The notes beneath the pieces were generated by a model. That model did not search any database and was not told the origin of the DNA. It was given only the letters and a program-made list of their open reading frames with translations. Shown in pieces: positions 54,101-64,000 of a stretch of 64,000 nt of DNA. The position numbers and the translations under genes were made by a program. Source of the DNA: Jacaranda mimosifolia (Eukaryota; Streptophyta; Magnoliopsida; Lamiales; Bignoniaceae); NCBI GenBank assembly GCA_018894105.1, contig CM032122.1:33573404-33637403 (forward strand). Reading direction: 5' to 3'. Numbering within the stretch: the first letter of the stretch is position 1; each line of letters opens with the position of its first letter.

Positions 54101-55612
54101 TTATTGCTGTCCCCTCCGGCGGATCCTGACATTGAACCCACCGGCCATGTAAGCCGTCAGGAGAGGAACAAAAGCCGGCTGCTCCGAACGAACCGGCTCA
54201 AATTCAAACCTGCTCAGAACAGAGGCCACAACGTATTTCATTTGAATGAAGGCCATTTCTTTCCCAAGACAAATTCTCGGACCGGCCTGAAACACTGGGA
54301 ACTTGTAAGGACTCACCAATTTCACCATCCCATCCTCATCGAGCCACCTGTCCGGTCTAAACTCAAGCCGGTCCTTCCCCCACAGCTCCTCCATCCTTCC
54401 CATTCCATACTGGAAATAAGTGACCCGGTTTCCTCTGTAAACCGGAGTTCCGTCGGGCAAAACGTCGTCCTTCGCCGCATGCTTAGAATCCCACACCACT
54501 GGCGGATAAAGCCTCATTGATTCGCACAAACAAGCCTTGATGAAATTCATTTCTTTCAAATCATCATAGCCCAGTTGTTTTCCACCATTCTTGATCGATA
54601 TAATCTCATCCACCACCTGTTTCTCGATCCTCCGGTGGCCCGTCAGCAGCCAGAACAGCCACGTCACTGCGGCGGAGGTGGTGTCTCTTCCCGCCATTAG
54701 AAAGCTTATCACCATATCTCTCACCATCTCCTCGTCGAGCCCAGCTTCCAAGAACCTCGACAAAAGATCGCCCCCACTATTTTTTTTATCCATAGTTTCT
54801 TTCTTGGACCGGATCATCTCGTCAACGCAGCCATGTACAAGCTTCACAGCATCTTTCAACTCTTTCTCCAACCCCACATTAAAAGCTCTCTTAAATTTCC
54901 ACACAGCTAAAACCGGCGCCGCCCCCCGCATGGCGGAGATCTTAGAAGCCGAGTCGAACGCCGCCGAGAGAGGCGGCGGGGGCCGAGAAAGGTCCAGACA
55001 GAAAGGGTCCATCCCAAGTGACACCTTGCAGATAGTATCAAATGCAAATCTCCTCAGCACCTCCTGCATGTCCAGGATTCCGCCATTCTCCGCGGCATTT
55101 TCAAGAATTGGAATCAATCTATTGTCCACTTCATCTTCAAGGACTTTCACCACGAATTCCCTCAAAGACTTGGCGCTGAACTCGTGGCTGGCTAACTTGC
55201 GCTGGATGCTCCACATCTCGCCATCAACGTTGAAAATCCCGAGCCCCAGAAAATCCCCTAGCAATTCAGTAAAAGGTTTTCCCTTTGGAAAGTTGGCGAA
55301 ATTGGTTTTGAGAATATACTCAACGTTCTCAGGGTTTGCTGTGACGATAGTTCTTGGTGCACCGAGGCGGTGCACCACAATCGTCTGCGTCGCAGACTGG
55401 GATAAAAGCTCCGTGTACCAGTTCAACAAGCGGTGGCGATTCTTGTAGAACGAAATGAGGCAGCTAATGCTTGGACAAGAATACAGGGCTCTGACAATGG
55501 ATGCAAATTTTCTGAATTTAACAGATTGTTTATTGGAAAATAACAAGGATGAAGATATCATGGAAAATATTAGAAACCCTAAAGAAACGGAGAGAAGAAG
55601 AGAGAAAGTCAT
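54101..55612 (-). CDS. CYP94B: Cytochrome P450 of the CYP94B type
   Basis: Intronless P450 of 503 residues, anchored in the ER membrane by an N-terminal helix (MTFSLLLSVSLGFLIFSMI). CYP94 enzymes hydroxylate fatty acids at or near the omega end. CYP94B members oxidise the hormone jasmonoyl-isoleucine at C12, lowering the active signal. Motifs: I-helix oxygen-binding AGRDTTS (about 307-313), K-helix ESMR (364-367), FRPDRW (418-423), and heme-binding FQAGPRICLG (441-450, Cys 448). WDSKHAAKDDVLPDGTPV, YGMGRMEELWG and the tail FVPLLTAYMAGGF favour CYP94B over 94A, C or D, from memory. The frame also opens 11 codons upstream, but that codon is TTG; the first ATG is at 55612. The gene is intact. 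The exact substrate is an inference. Confidence 0.9.
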   Translation of the reverse strand: MTFSLLLSVSLGFLIFSMISSSLLFSNKQSVKFRKFASIVRALYSCPSISCLISFYKNRHRLLNWYTELLSQSATQTIVVHRLGAPRTIVTANPENVEYILKTNFANFPKGKPFTELLGDFLGLGIFNVDGEMWSIQRKLASHEFSAKSLREFVVKVLEDEVDNRLIPILENAAENGGILDMQEVLRRFAFDTICKVSLGMDPFCLDLSRPPPPLSAAFDSASKISAMRGAAPVLAVWKFKRAFNVGLEKELKDAVKLVHGCVDEMIRSKKETMDKKNSGGDLLSRFLEAGLDEEMVRDMVISFLMAGRDTTSAAVTWLFWLLTGHRRIEKQVVDEIISIKNGGKQLGYDDLKEMNFIKACLCESMRLYPPVVWDSKHAAKDDVLPDGTPVYRGNRVTYFQYGMGRMEELWGKDRLEFRPDRWLDEDGMVKLVSPYKFPVFQAGPRICLGKEMAFIQMKYVVASVLSRFEFEPVRSEQPAFVPLLTAYMAGGFNVRIRRRGQQ

Positions 55613-55690
55613 GGTTGGATGGGTGAGAGATTCAAATGCAGACAATTACTGATAGAGATTTGAGTGAAGAGAAAAGGGATTTCAGCAGAC

Positions 55691-55698
55691 ATATATAG
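55691..55698 (-). promoter_or_regulatory. Putative TATA box of the CYP94B gene
   Basis: Minus-strand CTATATAT about 80 bases upstream of the ATG, implying a leader of ~50 bases. It abuts a (GA)n tract. Confidence 0.6.
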
Positions 55699-55702
55699 GG
55701 GG

Positions 55703-55738
55703 GAGGAGAGAGAGAGAGAGAGAGAGACACACACAAAT
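55703..55738. repeat. (GA)n/(CA)n microsatellite in the CYP94B promoter
   Basis: About eleven GA units followed by a short CA run, directly upstream of the TATA box. GA/CT tracts in plant core promoters can bind GAGA-type factors. Confidence 0.9.
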
Positions 55739-58271
55739 GTATGAGAAAGAAAGAGACAATTTTATTAATGTCCTACGTAGGGGGAAGTTTTTCAGTCACA
55801 TGTTTCTCGAGGGGAAAAGCAAAATGCGGGCGTGGGTAAAAGGGACATTTTATTAGATTGCAAGCAAAAGCGGCGCCGGGCCGACGGGGCAACCGATATT
55901 TGTTTTGGGAAATATTCACGCCCTATATATTTCTCAAGATTATAAAACTATATAAGATTCAGTAATCGATATTCCTCCGTTTCATATATATTATACATTT
56001 ATTCTCAGTAAATTAAAAATTTTGATGTCATACCTGGAGAAAATTGAATTTTGAACATGTTTAGAATATATATAATTCATAAAATAATGTTTAAGATTTA
56101 CTAATTTTGCATTATTATCTAAAATTAAAAGAGTATTTATGATTTGATATTTGAAAAGTGGAATTTCATTTTGAAAAGTCATAAAAAGAAATAAGAAAAC
56201 ATACATATGAGATATATATAAATGATATATAATTTTTATGATGTGACTTTGAATTTAGTTCAAGAAAATCTTTTTAGGATCAAACCGAATAGCTGATTAG
56301 GTGCAAGTAGGTTCAAATTTGATGATCCTAAAAGCACAAAAATTAATTAGAGTTATTATGTTTTGCCCAATAAAAATTCTCTAATGTTCAAGTTAGGTTT
56401 TGGCGAAATAAACTGTAAAAATGCTAAGAAATAGTAAAGCTGCTAAAATGATTATCGTCTATCTATAAATGTTCAATTAAGAAATTATTTGTAGGTAATT
56501 AACACTTGACTACTAAGTACGATTGAGGTAGCTTGATTTTTAGTATCCAAATTTTATTTAACACTTAAGAAAATATGGGTTCTAACTCGGGTCAAACTGA
56601 CCCAATTGAAAGACATGCGGATCTTAAGGTCTATTTTGTCATTACTCAATTTTGCTAATGATGTTCTTGAAATTTGGTAGCCACGTTTCATATTAAATTT
56701 CTTAAGTTGTGATTTTTATCACTTTTATTAACTTTGGTAATTCACACTACAACAAATGGAAATATGTAATTGCGTGTACATGAGTTATGTAGCCAAGATT
56801 ACATATGGAAAAGAAATAGTGATATAAAAATTGTTTACTAATTTGATTTATGTGAAGGCTTTAGACAAAACATAGATAGTTTCGACCATTGATGTTTTGT
56901 TGTTTGAAAATAATTGAGCAAATTAGAATATCGTAATATAAAATCCTATTAAAATTACCCCACTACAATAATTAATCAAGTTAGTACAATAATTCAAGTC
57001 CGAATAATTTAAGTTTTTGTCTTAAGAGAATTATAATTTTAGAACGGATGGTACATATTTTTGTTCAATTTAAGACGGATAAATTGAAATATATGCATGT
57101 TAGGAAATAAAATTATTTAGGAATATTGAAAATTCAAGAACTTAAAGGGTTAATTTTGATTCATTTTTATAAATACTTTGTGAAATGTGCATTCCAGAGT
57201 TAAAAAAAAAACATGTTCTATTGTTTCATATGAAAATTAAATAGAAATTAATGTACCTGGATTAGTACGTTAGCTGAAATGTTTGAATGTTACTGATTGT
57301 TCCATTTTTGGAAAATCCAATAGAACATAGTAATTTACTTGTAATCGTGTTTAAGTTAGTTTCTGCTACGTGGAGCTTAATATAGTGGCCGACCCTTTGA
57401 CAAAATTACTAAATATATAGATAGATTCAAAGTACTTTAATTAATTACATTATTACATAGCAGCTTACCCTTTTCATTATTTTGTTTTTTGTCAAAAGAT
57501 TTAGAAAAAACTTTTGTTGATTTTACATTTATTCACTTGTCCATAAAATAATTGGACCGTCATGAAATTATCTTTTTGCCTGTTTAAAAAAATTAAATAA
57601 TAAAATAAAAAATAAATGGCATTTGAATATTTAACTTCTAATATAATAAACAAAATAATTTGTACTTTTAATTGCATCTTTTGTTATATTGGTTTTATAT
57701 TGATAGAAAGTCAGGAAAGTTATTTTTACGTGCATTTTGGTATTCAAATAAAATTTTATTGAAAGATTTAACTAAATTAAAAGTTTTTCCCGGCTAGAAA
57801 TGCTAAAAATTATAACCTCTATGAAAGAGATCTAGTGCAAATAAATATTTCATATAGGCTATATTGAAAGTCACTGTTGTAATTTTTTTTTTTTCAAGCC
57901 AAAGTTCATAATTTCATTTTTGAGATTCGGATTACATGAGTTTTAACAATTATTTTATACTCTCCTTTTTTTGTATCTCCGTATCAGACGTTTTCTTTAT
58001 TGTATCTGTGAATGTAATTTAATTTGGCCGAACCACATAAATTTTCAAATAAATTTATGTTTTTATGTTCTTGCTTCATACTTAAGTCGTAATAATTACA
58101 ATATAATCATGAAATTAAAAAGATGCATGATCTAATCCATACAGTCATTAACTTGGCTCTAAATCAAATTTATAAGTTTGATATTTTTTCATAAAATGGT
58201 GTCAAAAAGAAAAAAAAAATGAAATTATAAATCAATAAAGGAAACAGTCTAAAATATTAAGTATATACTAT
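55739..58271. other. CYP94B upstream region and AT-rich spacer
   Basis: Proximal ~200 bases include a CACATG word, a TACGTA palindrome and a GC-rich GGCGCCGGGCC stretch. Beyond that the sequence is AT-rich, with CACTACAACAAAT at about 56747 that resembles a CACTA-type end. No gene found. Confidence 0.45.
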
Positions 58272-58724
58272 GGCTTTATTTGGATGTGAATTGGGGCATT
58301 CTCCCAATTTTGAATTCCCAAAATGGTTTGTGGGAAGTGGAGTTGAGGAATGTGATTGTTGTTTGTTTGTGTTTTGGGTGGTAGGTAGGGAATGAATTGG
58401 AAGAAAATTGTTTGTTTGTTTGTTTGTGTTTTGGGAGGGAACAAAATGTCATATTAATAACTTTTTTGTTGGGTTGGTGGGGTAAAATGAATATTTTAAA
58501 ATTATTTATATGTGTATATAGATAGATTTTATGAGTGGTAGTATGCGTATATATTTGTAATGATGAGACAATTGATTGAAATTTTGGGGAATGTGTTGGG
58601 AGTATGAATAATAGTGGGGAATAAATTTTGTATTTTGAAAGTAGAATTGAAGAATGTGTAGTGTTTGTTTGTGTAAGTTTTGAGAGTTGAAAAATAAATT
58701 GAAAATTTGTAAACAAACAAGTCC
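58272..58724. mobile_element. MITE of the GTTTGG family
   Basis: Starts GGCTTTATTTGGATGTGAA and ends AAACAAACAAGTCC, roughly inverse. The interior is G/T-rich with repeated TTTGTTTGTGTTTTGGG. No clear duplication. Related to the copies at 13164 and 51494. Confidence 0.5.
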
Positions 58725-59220
58725 ATGGCTATATATTTCAACAAATATTTCCAACAATATATTTGACACATGCAAATAATTAAGAAACGTTTGATTTAAC
58801 TTAGAAAATAATAATAATAAAAAATAATGATAAAATATCCTGATTGAGTTGCGGGACCCTTGTGCAACTTGTAGTCAATTTCAATTTGAGTTGAAGTGTG
58901 TGCCGGTGACAAAATAAATAGTGTTCCTGATGTATCTTTTATTTTTTCACGTTTCTGTTTACCATAAGTTTCTCTTTTTTATTTTTTTTATAATAATAAT
59001 GTTTATTTTATTGTAGTCTCCATTTTCTTAAGCAGTATATTGTATGTGAGAATAAATATTCTCCACACATTAGTCGGCACTGCCTCACCATACGCAGCAG
59101 CCACGTCTCTTGTTTATTTGCCTCAACTACAATTTTTTTGGTCAACCAAATTGTGATTATTAATATGATGTTACGCATTTAAATATTTACTTGCAAATGT
59201 TAAGATAGGTTTTAGGATTT
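58725..59220. other. Spacer
   Basis: AT-rich; no gene or element recognised. Confidence 0.5.
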
Positions 59221-60754
59221 GGGTTAATTACACTTTGCCCTCTTAAACTATTGTACTAATCACATTTATCTCCTAAATTATAAAATGTAAAAAAAAAAAA
59301 AAAAAAAACCCCTCTGCAGATGCAAACTACTAGGCTTTGTTTGGTTGCGTTTTTAGGTGAATTCTAGAGCATGTTCTGGATTAAGGTGTTGTAAGAGTTA
59401 AAATTGGATAATAATCCAACTGTTTGGTTTTGTTATAGAAAAATACAGAAAATATAATTGTTGTTTGGAATTGTTTTGCAGGAGACAACTTTGACTGTAA
59501 ATGTCAAATCAGTAACTTTTTTATTGGATTTGTTTGGTGAAATTGTATTTTTAAATTTAATAAATATATGTGAATATATATGGATAATTGATGTATATAT
59601 GTATATATTTGTAAGGATTGATATATGATTGTGGTGAAGTGATGTGTAATTAATTTAATTTTAAGTTTATTTTGAAAATTTATAATTAAGAAATTTATTA
59701 TGACATAATAATTTGATGAACTGAATAAAAATTATAAAATAAAAATAATATTCTTTAATTATAAAACTTTATTTAATTATAATTAAGCAAACAAATGGAT
59801 AAACGTATTATTATGCATTGTTAATTAAATATTTTTTTTAATTTCTATAATTAATAATATTAATAATAATTAATTAAGTAAAATTTGAAATAATATTGAT
59901 AACATTTTAACTAGGGTGTAATCATCAATATATTTACTAATTTAAAAAAGGGTTAAATATAGTTTACCCCTTTAAACTATTTTGCTCGTTGCATTTACCC
60001 TCCTAAACTGCCAAATATAACAAAAAACCCCTTCCACTTAACGAAGTCATGTTCTTCCGTTAGTAAATATATTATTAATTAAATTCTTATTAAAATATTT
60101 TTTAAAATAGTAAACAATTGATGATTATACCCTAACTAAAATATTATCAAAATTATTTCAAAATTTACTTACTTAATTACTATTAATATTATTAATTATA
60201 AATTTTTTTAAAAAATAGTTAATTAACAATGCATAATATAATATGTTTATCCATTTGTTTGCTTAATTATAATTAAATAAAGTTTTATAATTAAGAATAT
60301 TATTTTTGTTTTATAATTTTTATTCATTTCATCAAATTATTATGCCATAATAATTTCCTTAATTATAAATTTTTAAAATAAATTTAAAATAAAATTAATT
60401 ACACATCACTTCACACAATCATATATCAAAACTTACAAATATATACATATATACATCAATTATCCATATATATTCACATATGTTTATTAAATTTAAAAAT
60501 ATAATTTTACCGTACAAAACCAAACAATTCCATTTTTTATGTTTTTTCAGAACAAAACCAAACAGTGGGATCATTCCCTAATTTTAAATCTCAAAATACC
60601 TTTATCCAGAACATGTTCCAGAATTAACTTAAAAATGCAACCAAATAGAACCTAGTAGTTTGCATCTGTGGACAGGGGTTTTTGTTACATTTTATAGTTT
60701 AGGGGGTAAATGCGACTAGTACAATAGTTTAAATGGGCAAATTGTATTTAACCC
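59221..60754. repeat. Composite 1.5-kb inverted repeat (fold-back element)
   Basis: Two arms of roughly 650-730 bases are inverse copies: 59221-59948 against about 60105-60754. Outer ends are GGGTTAATTACACTTTGCCC and the inverse of GGGTTAAATACAATTTGCCC. A third copy of the terminal motif (GGGTTAAATATAGTTTACCC) starts at 59949 in the centre. Each arm carries a GGCTTTGTTTGGTTGC / GCAACCAAATAGAACC MITE end. Flanks TAGGATTT and TAGATTTT are at best an imperfect duplication. No protein is coded. Confidence 0.8.
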
Positions 60755-62545
60755 TAGATTTTATTCAAAGATTTATAATTTATTTAATCATGTAGTCAAT
60801 TAAATTAAATAAAATTATAACTATCTAGCTAGAAGCCCACTATGCTTTCCCTTATTTATGTGGCAAATTTTGAGTTTTGACATGAAGTCTTTAATTCGTC
60901 ACTATGGGTATAATAGTAATTTTAGACTCGTTATAAAATGAGAAAGATACTGCAAATTAATTTACTACTTTGAGGGATTGTTTGCTTGTGTAGATGTGAT
61001 GTTGGATGATATGGGATATGTTGTTGGATGATGAAAAGAATTAAAATTATTTTTTTCAAGACATATTATATTTAGTGTGTAGGATGAGTTGAAGGATAAT
61101 AAGAGATTTTATGAACACATGTTTAATATATGAATAAAATTAGTTGAATAAAATAACAATTGATCATAATACCCTCAAAAAGAAAATAAAGTCTTCTAGT
61201 GGAAGTTGGGCTTTGTCCAACTCCATTTTAACATTCACAATATTTTCCACGTGTGTTGGTGTTATAAGAGAAAGAACCATTGTAAGTGTAGAATTAGCAA
61301 TATAACTCCACTCCTTCAACGTCTAAAGGTAAAGATAGTTTGAAATTAACCCTTATATCATGGTCTTATACACTTATATAATTTAACATTCCAATTATTT
61401 TTTCTCAAATACCAATGTTGCGATTTTGAGACCTAGCCGGGAGAATTAGCCTCCTGACAACAAAAAATTGAAACATGACTCAACTTATCGATATCTCAAG
61501 TGTCAATACTCTTATATCTAGGTGCCAGCAAAACATTGACGCCTCAACATAACTAATTGGCGCCAGTACGAGTACCAACGTGTTGGGAACATAGATTTCT
61601 TCATTTTGCATAAAAATGAATTAAGTCATACATCGTCACTAATGTAACTACATTCGGTTAATTGAAGGATAATATTATAATTTTAAGTATCATTTTTATC
61701 GATTCACAAATATTGGTGACGGATGATAGATTTCATACTGACCCATCATTCAATATAATCTATTCTCTATTTTTGATAAATAATTCCGTGTTAATTTTAA
61801 TTTTTAAAATTTTAAAATTCTTTTAAAGCACATGATTAATTAGATTGCGATAGAATTTTAGTTTGAAAACCTTTTGTTAAATTAAAAGTAGAATTTTATT
61901 TGCCAGCTTGCAAAAAGTTCAACCTCACATCAACTCCCAAATTTGAATATTTTTTCAACATCATGGCAAATAATTCCCTGTAATTTAGGCCGACCAATCA
62001 CCAATGTTTTTAAAATTTAAAAATCATGGGAAAAGTTTGAAGATAATCCTGAGATGCCATGTCGACAGTACTGTCTTAGATCGACAAATAGAGGTACAAG
62101 AGTTGATTCCGTCATTTGACTGACGGCGCATGTGGGTTCCAATGTTTGACATAGACATCTCTATACATATATAATTATAATAAATATATATAGTCAAAGA
62201 GATGAGCTTATGCAACAAAAGTAGTTAGTAGTATATCATTGCTTATTGGGTATCCTAATTCCCACATGTCCATTGAAATTCCCATTTTCTTTTTCTCCTT
62301 CTAGAGTCGTAAAACGTGGGAACCATCACTTGGCTTCATTTATACAAAATTATTTATTTTTGTTCTAGTTATCTCAATTTGAATCTCATGTTGTTATAGA
62401 AGTTGTTGTCAATTGAGTGATAATTTTATTATTATAGTAATTTTTGCAAATTCAATAATAAAAAAAATTGTATTTAAATTATCAAGGTTGATAGTAAATG
62501 AGATATGTATATTGATAATAATTTTTTTTATCATAAAATACTACA

Positions 62546-62899
62546 AAAAATTAGGACATCAAATACGATCAATTCGTAGTTTTGACTACGAAATTATTTT
62601 AACAAAATTTGAAATTAATGTCCTCGTAGCTAACATTCGTTATGACCAATCCACAGCTGATGCTCATTCTTTTATATATGTATACATAATACATATATTA
62701 ATATTAAATTTCATAGAATTAATAATACATAACTAGTCTGTTGCACTCTAAGAGTATAATGTTATGGATTGATAATTAATAATTTTAATTGATTATAATT
62801 AAAAAAAATTATATTTGCTACAAAAATCTGCAGCCATATTTTGTAGCTGTAGCTATTAAATTAATTTCATAACAAATACTTAAGTTTTTTTTGTAGTGA
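62546..62899. mobile_element. Possible CACTA-like MITE
   Basis: ACTACAAAAAATTAGG on the left and TTTTTTTTGTAGTG on the right form the inverted CACTACAAAAA-type ends of CACTA elements. The left base C is replaced by T (TACTAC). No target duplication was confirmed. Confidence 0.35.
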
Positions 62900-63419
62900 T
62901 TGACAATATTTATTATTACTTTACATGCATTACTAAATATTATAAGTGATAGTTTAGATACTATGTGCGTACTTATTATTAATTATTAATAGTGATAATT
63001 TAAATATTAGTTCTCGACACTGTTAAGTTTGTGAGAGTAATTATTTTGGTAAAATAGTAATTATTGTTATTTAATAACATCAGTGGTAATTTTCATATTA
63101 CCATTTTGAATTTTGTCACTAATATTTAACTTTTTAATAATATTTTAAGTTAGCTTAGATGAAAACTCAAAAAATTATAAAATTTATGACACACTTTGCC
63201 TTTTAGCCAATATGAACTTCTCTGTAAATAAATATTATTTGTGAATTTTCTAGAAATTAAAGAGTCATTATATTTTTGGAAGGAAGAAATGAAGACCACA
63301 TGTCATACTGTAATAGTTTCAATTTCTGCACGTCTTGAAATTATGCCCACTATATTGAGTTATAAAAAAATACAATTTTGATCATCCAACTAGTAATATA
63401 TGTAAGAATTAACATAGGT

Positions 63420-63420
63420 G

Positions 63421-63457
<37 letters not shown>
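63420..63457. repeat. (TA)n(TG)n microsatellite
   Basis: About eight TA units then about eleven TG units. Confidence 0.9.
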
Positions 63458-64000
63458 TATTTAATAAATATATATATACAACATACTTGATCCCTTTTTT
63501 CACCCTTATTTTGATTTAGTTATTTAAACTGTATATAGAAGAAACCAACAAAAAAAAAAAAGGTCAATAATAACACTACTTTTGCATGCATAATAGAATC
63601 ATTTTTCAAAAGTATTGGTTGTGTGTTAATAGTGGATTCCATGTGGAATGATTTTCACCATTACTTTATTAATTGGCTATATAGCTACCGACGTTGATCG
63701 AAGGATATTACAATAGTTTGTTCTATTTTGTTTTATAATTCTGGATTGTAATAAAATTTTATTTAATATGATTATTATACCCTTGTACGAGCTCCCAAGT
63801 GATACATACACATTTAAACATAAAAATAGGTGCATATTAACTAATTGTATACAAACACACACCATATAAATATTTATTTACACACAATATAGATGTATAA
63901 TTTGATAATAGACTCACATATATATGCATTATAAAAGATTATGATGTAAAATATGTTTACACTATATTCATGTATCTATATGTAGAGTAGACGTTTGTAT

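Larger units (their letters stand above)
60755..64000. other. AT-rich gene-free right end
   Basis: No gene, tRNA or rRNA seen. Contains a possible CACTA-like MITE (62546-62899) and a (TA)n(TG)n microsatellite (63420-63457). The small open frame at 62413-62736 has AT-driven composition and no recognisable features. Confidence 0.5.

Noticed and set aside
54591..55448. 285-codon open frame on the + strand
   Set aside because: It lies antisense to the intact CYP94B gene, with no start context, domain or conserved motif. It is a shadow of a GC-rich coding exon.
55613..55645. 11-codon N-terminal extension of the P450
   Set aside because: The codon at its start is TTG, not ATG, and the following ATG at 55612 begins a typical membrane anchor.

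Overview
This window is nuclear DNA of a flowering plant, most likely a eudicot. Evidence: split genes with short GT-AG introns, AT-rich spacers, plant-type protein families (DUF538, CYP94, the two-domain UPF0235 protein), a Tat-lineage Ty3/gypsy element, many hAT and MITE insertions, and a degraded plastid DNA insertion. The species cannot be named from sequence alone.

Layout. 1-8 kb: two very small ER-translocon genes on the same strand, SERP1/RAMP4 (1589-3519) and SEC61 gamma (6843-7143), with MITEs close to both promoters. 11-15.2 kb: a one-exon DUF538 gene between two copies of one hAT MITE family, plus a Harbinger-like MITE. 15.7-18.8 kb: the eEF1B nucleotide-exchange subunit, seven coding exons, with an apparent GC-AG intron and a stop codon split by the last intron. 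19.4-19.9 kb: a chimeric plastid insertion (trnV-UAC piece joined to psbN). 20.5-27.7 kb: a seven-exon gene fusing a STEEP1-like Cys module to a DUF167 domain. 28.3-30.1 kb: a Mutator-like inverted-repeat element with a GC-rich core. 31.3-33.5 kb: the SWI/SNF subunit SNF12/BAF60 homologue.

35.4-51.4 kb: one old Tat-type LTR retrotransposon. Its gag-pol lies on the minus strand. It also carries an antisense second gene with its own TATA box, an ~82-bp minisatellite, and a 4.96-kb hAT transposon with decayed transposase inserted in one LTR (perfect 8-bp target duplication). 51.5-52.7 kb: a Harbinger-like MITE itself broken by a hAT MITE. 54.1-55.6 kb: a one-exon CYP94B-type P450 on the minus strand. 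56-64 kb: no gene seen; it holds MITEs and a 1.5-kb composite inverted repeat.

The host genes are mostly housekeeping: ER protein import (RAMP4 binds the Sec61 channel), translation elongation and chromatin remodelling, plus one hormone/fatty-acid type P450. Exon structures were worked out by eye from splice signals, frame and remembered family conservation. No database search was run.
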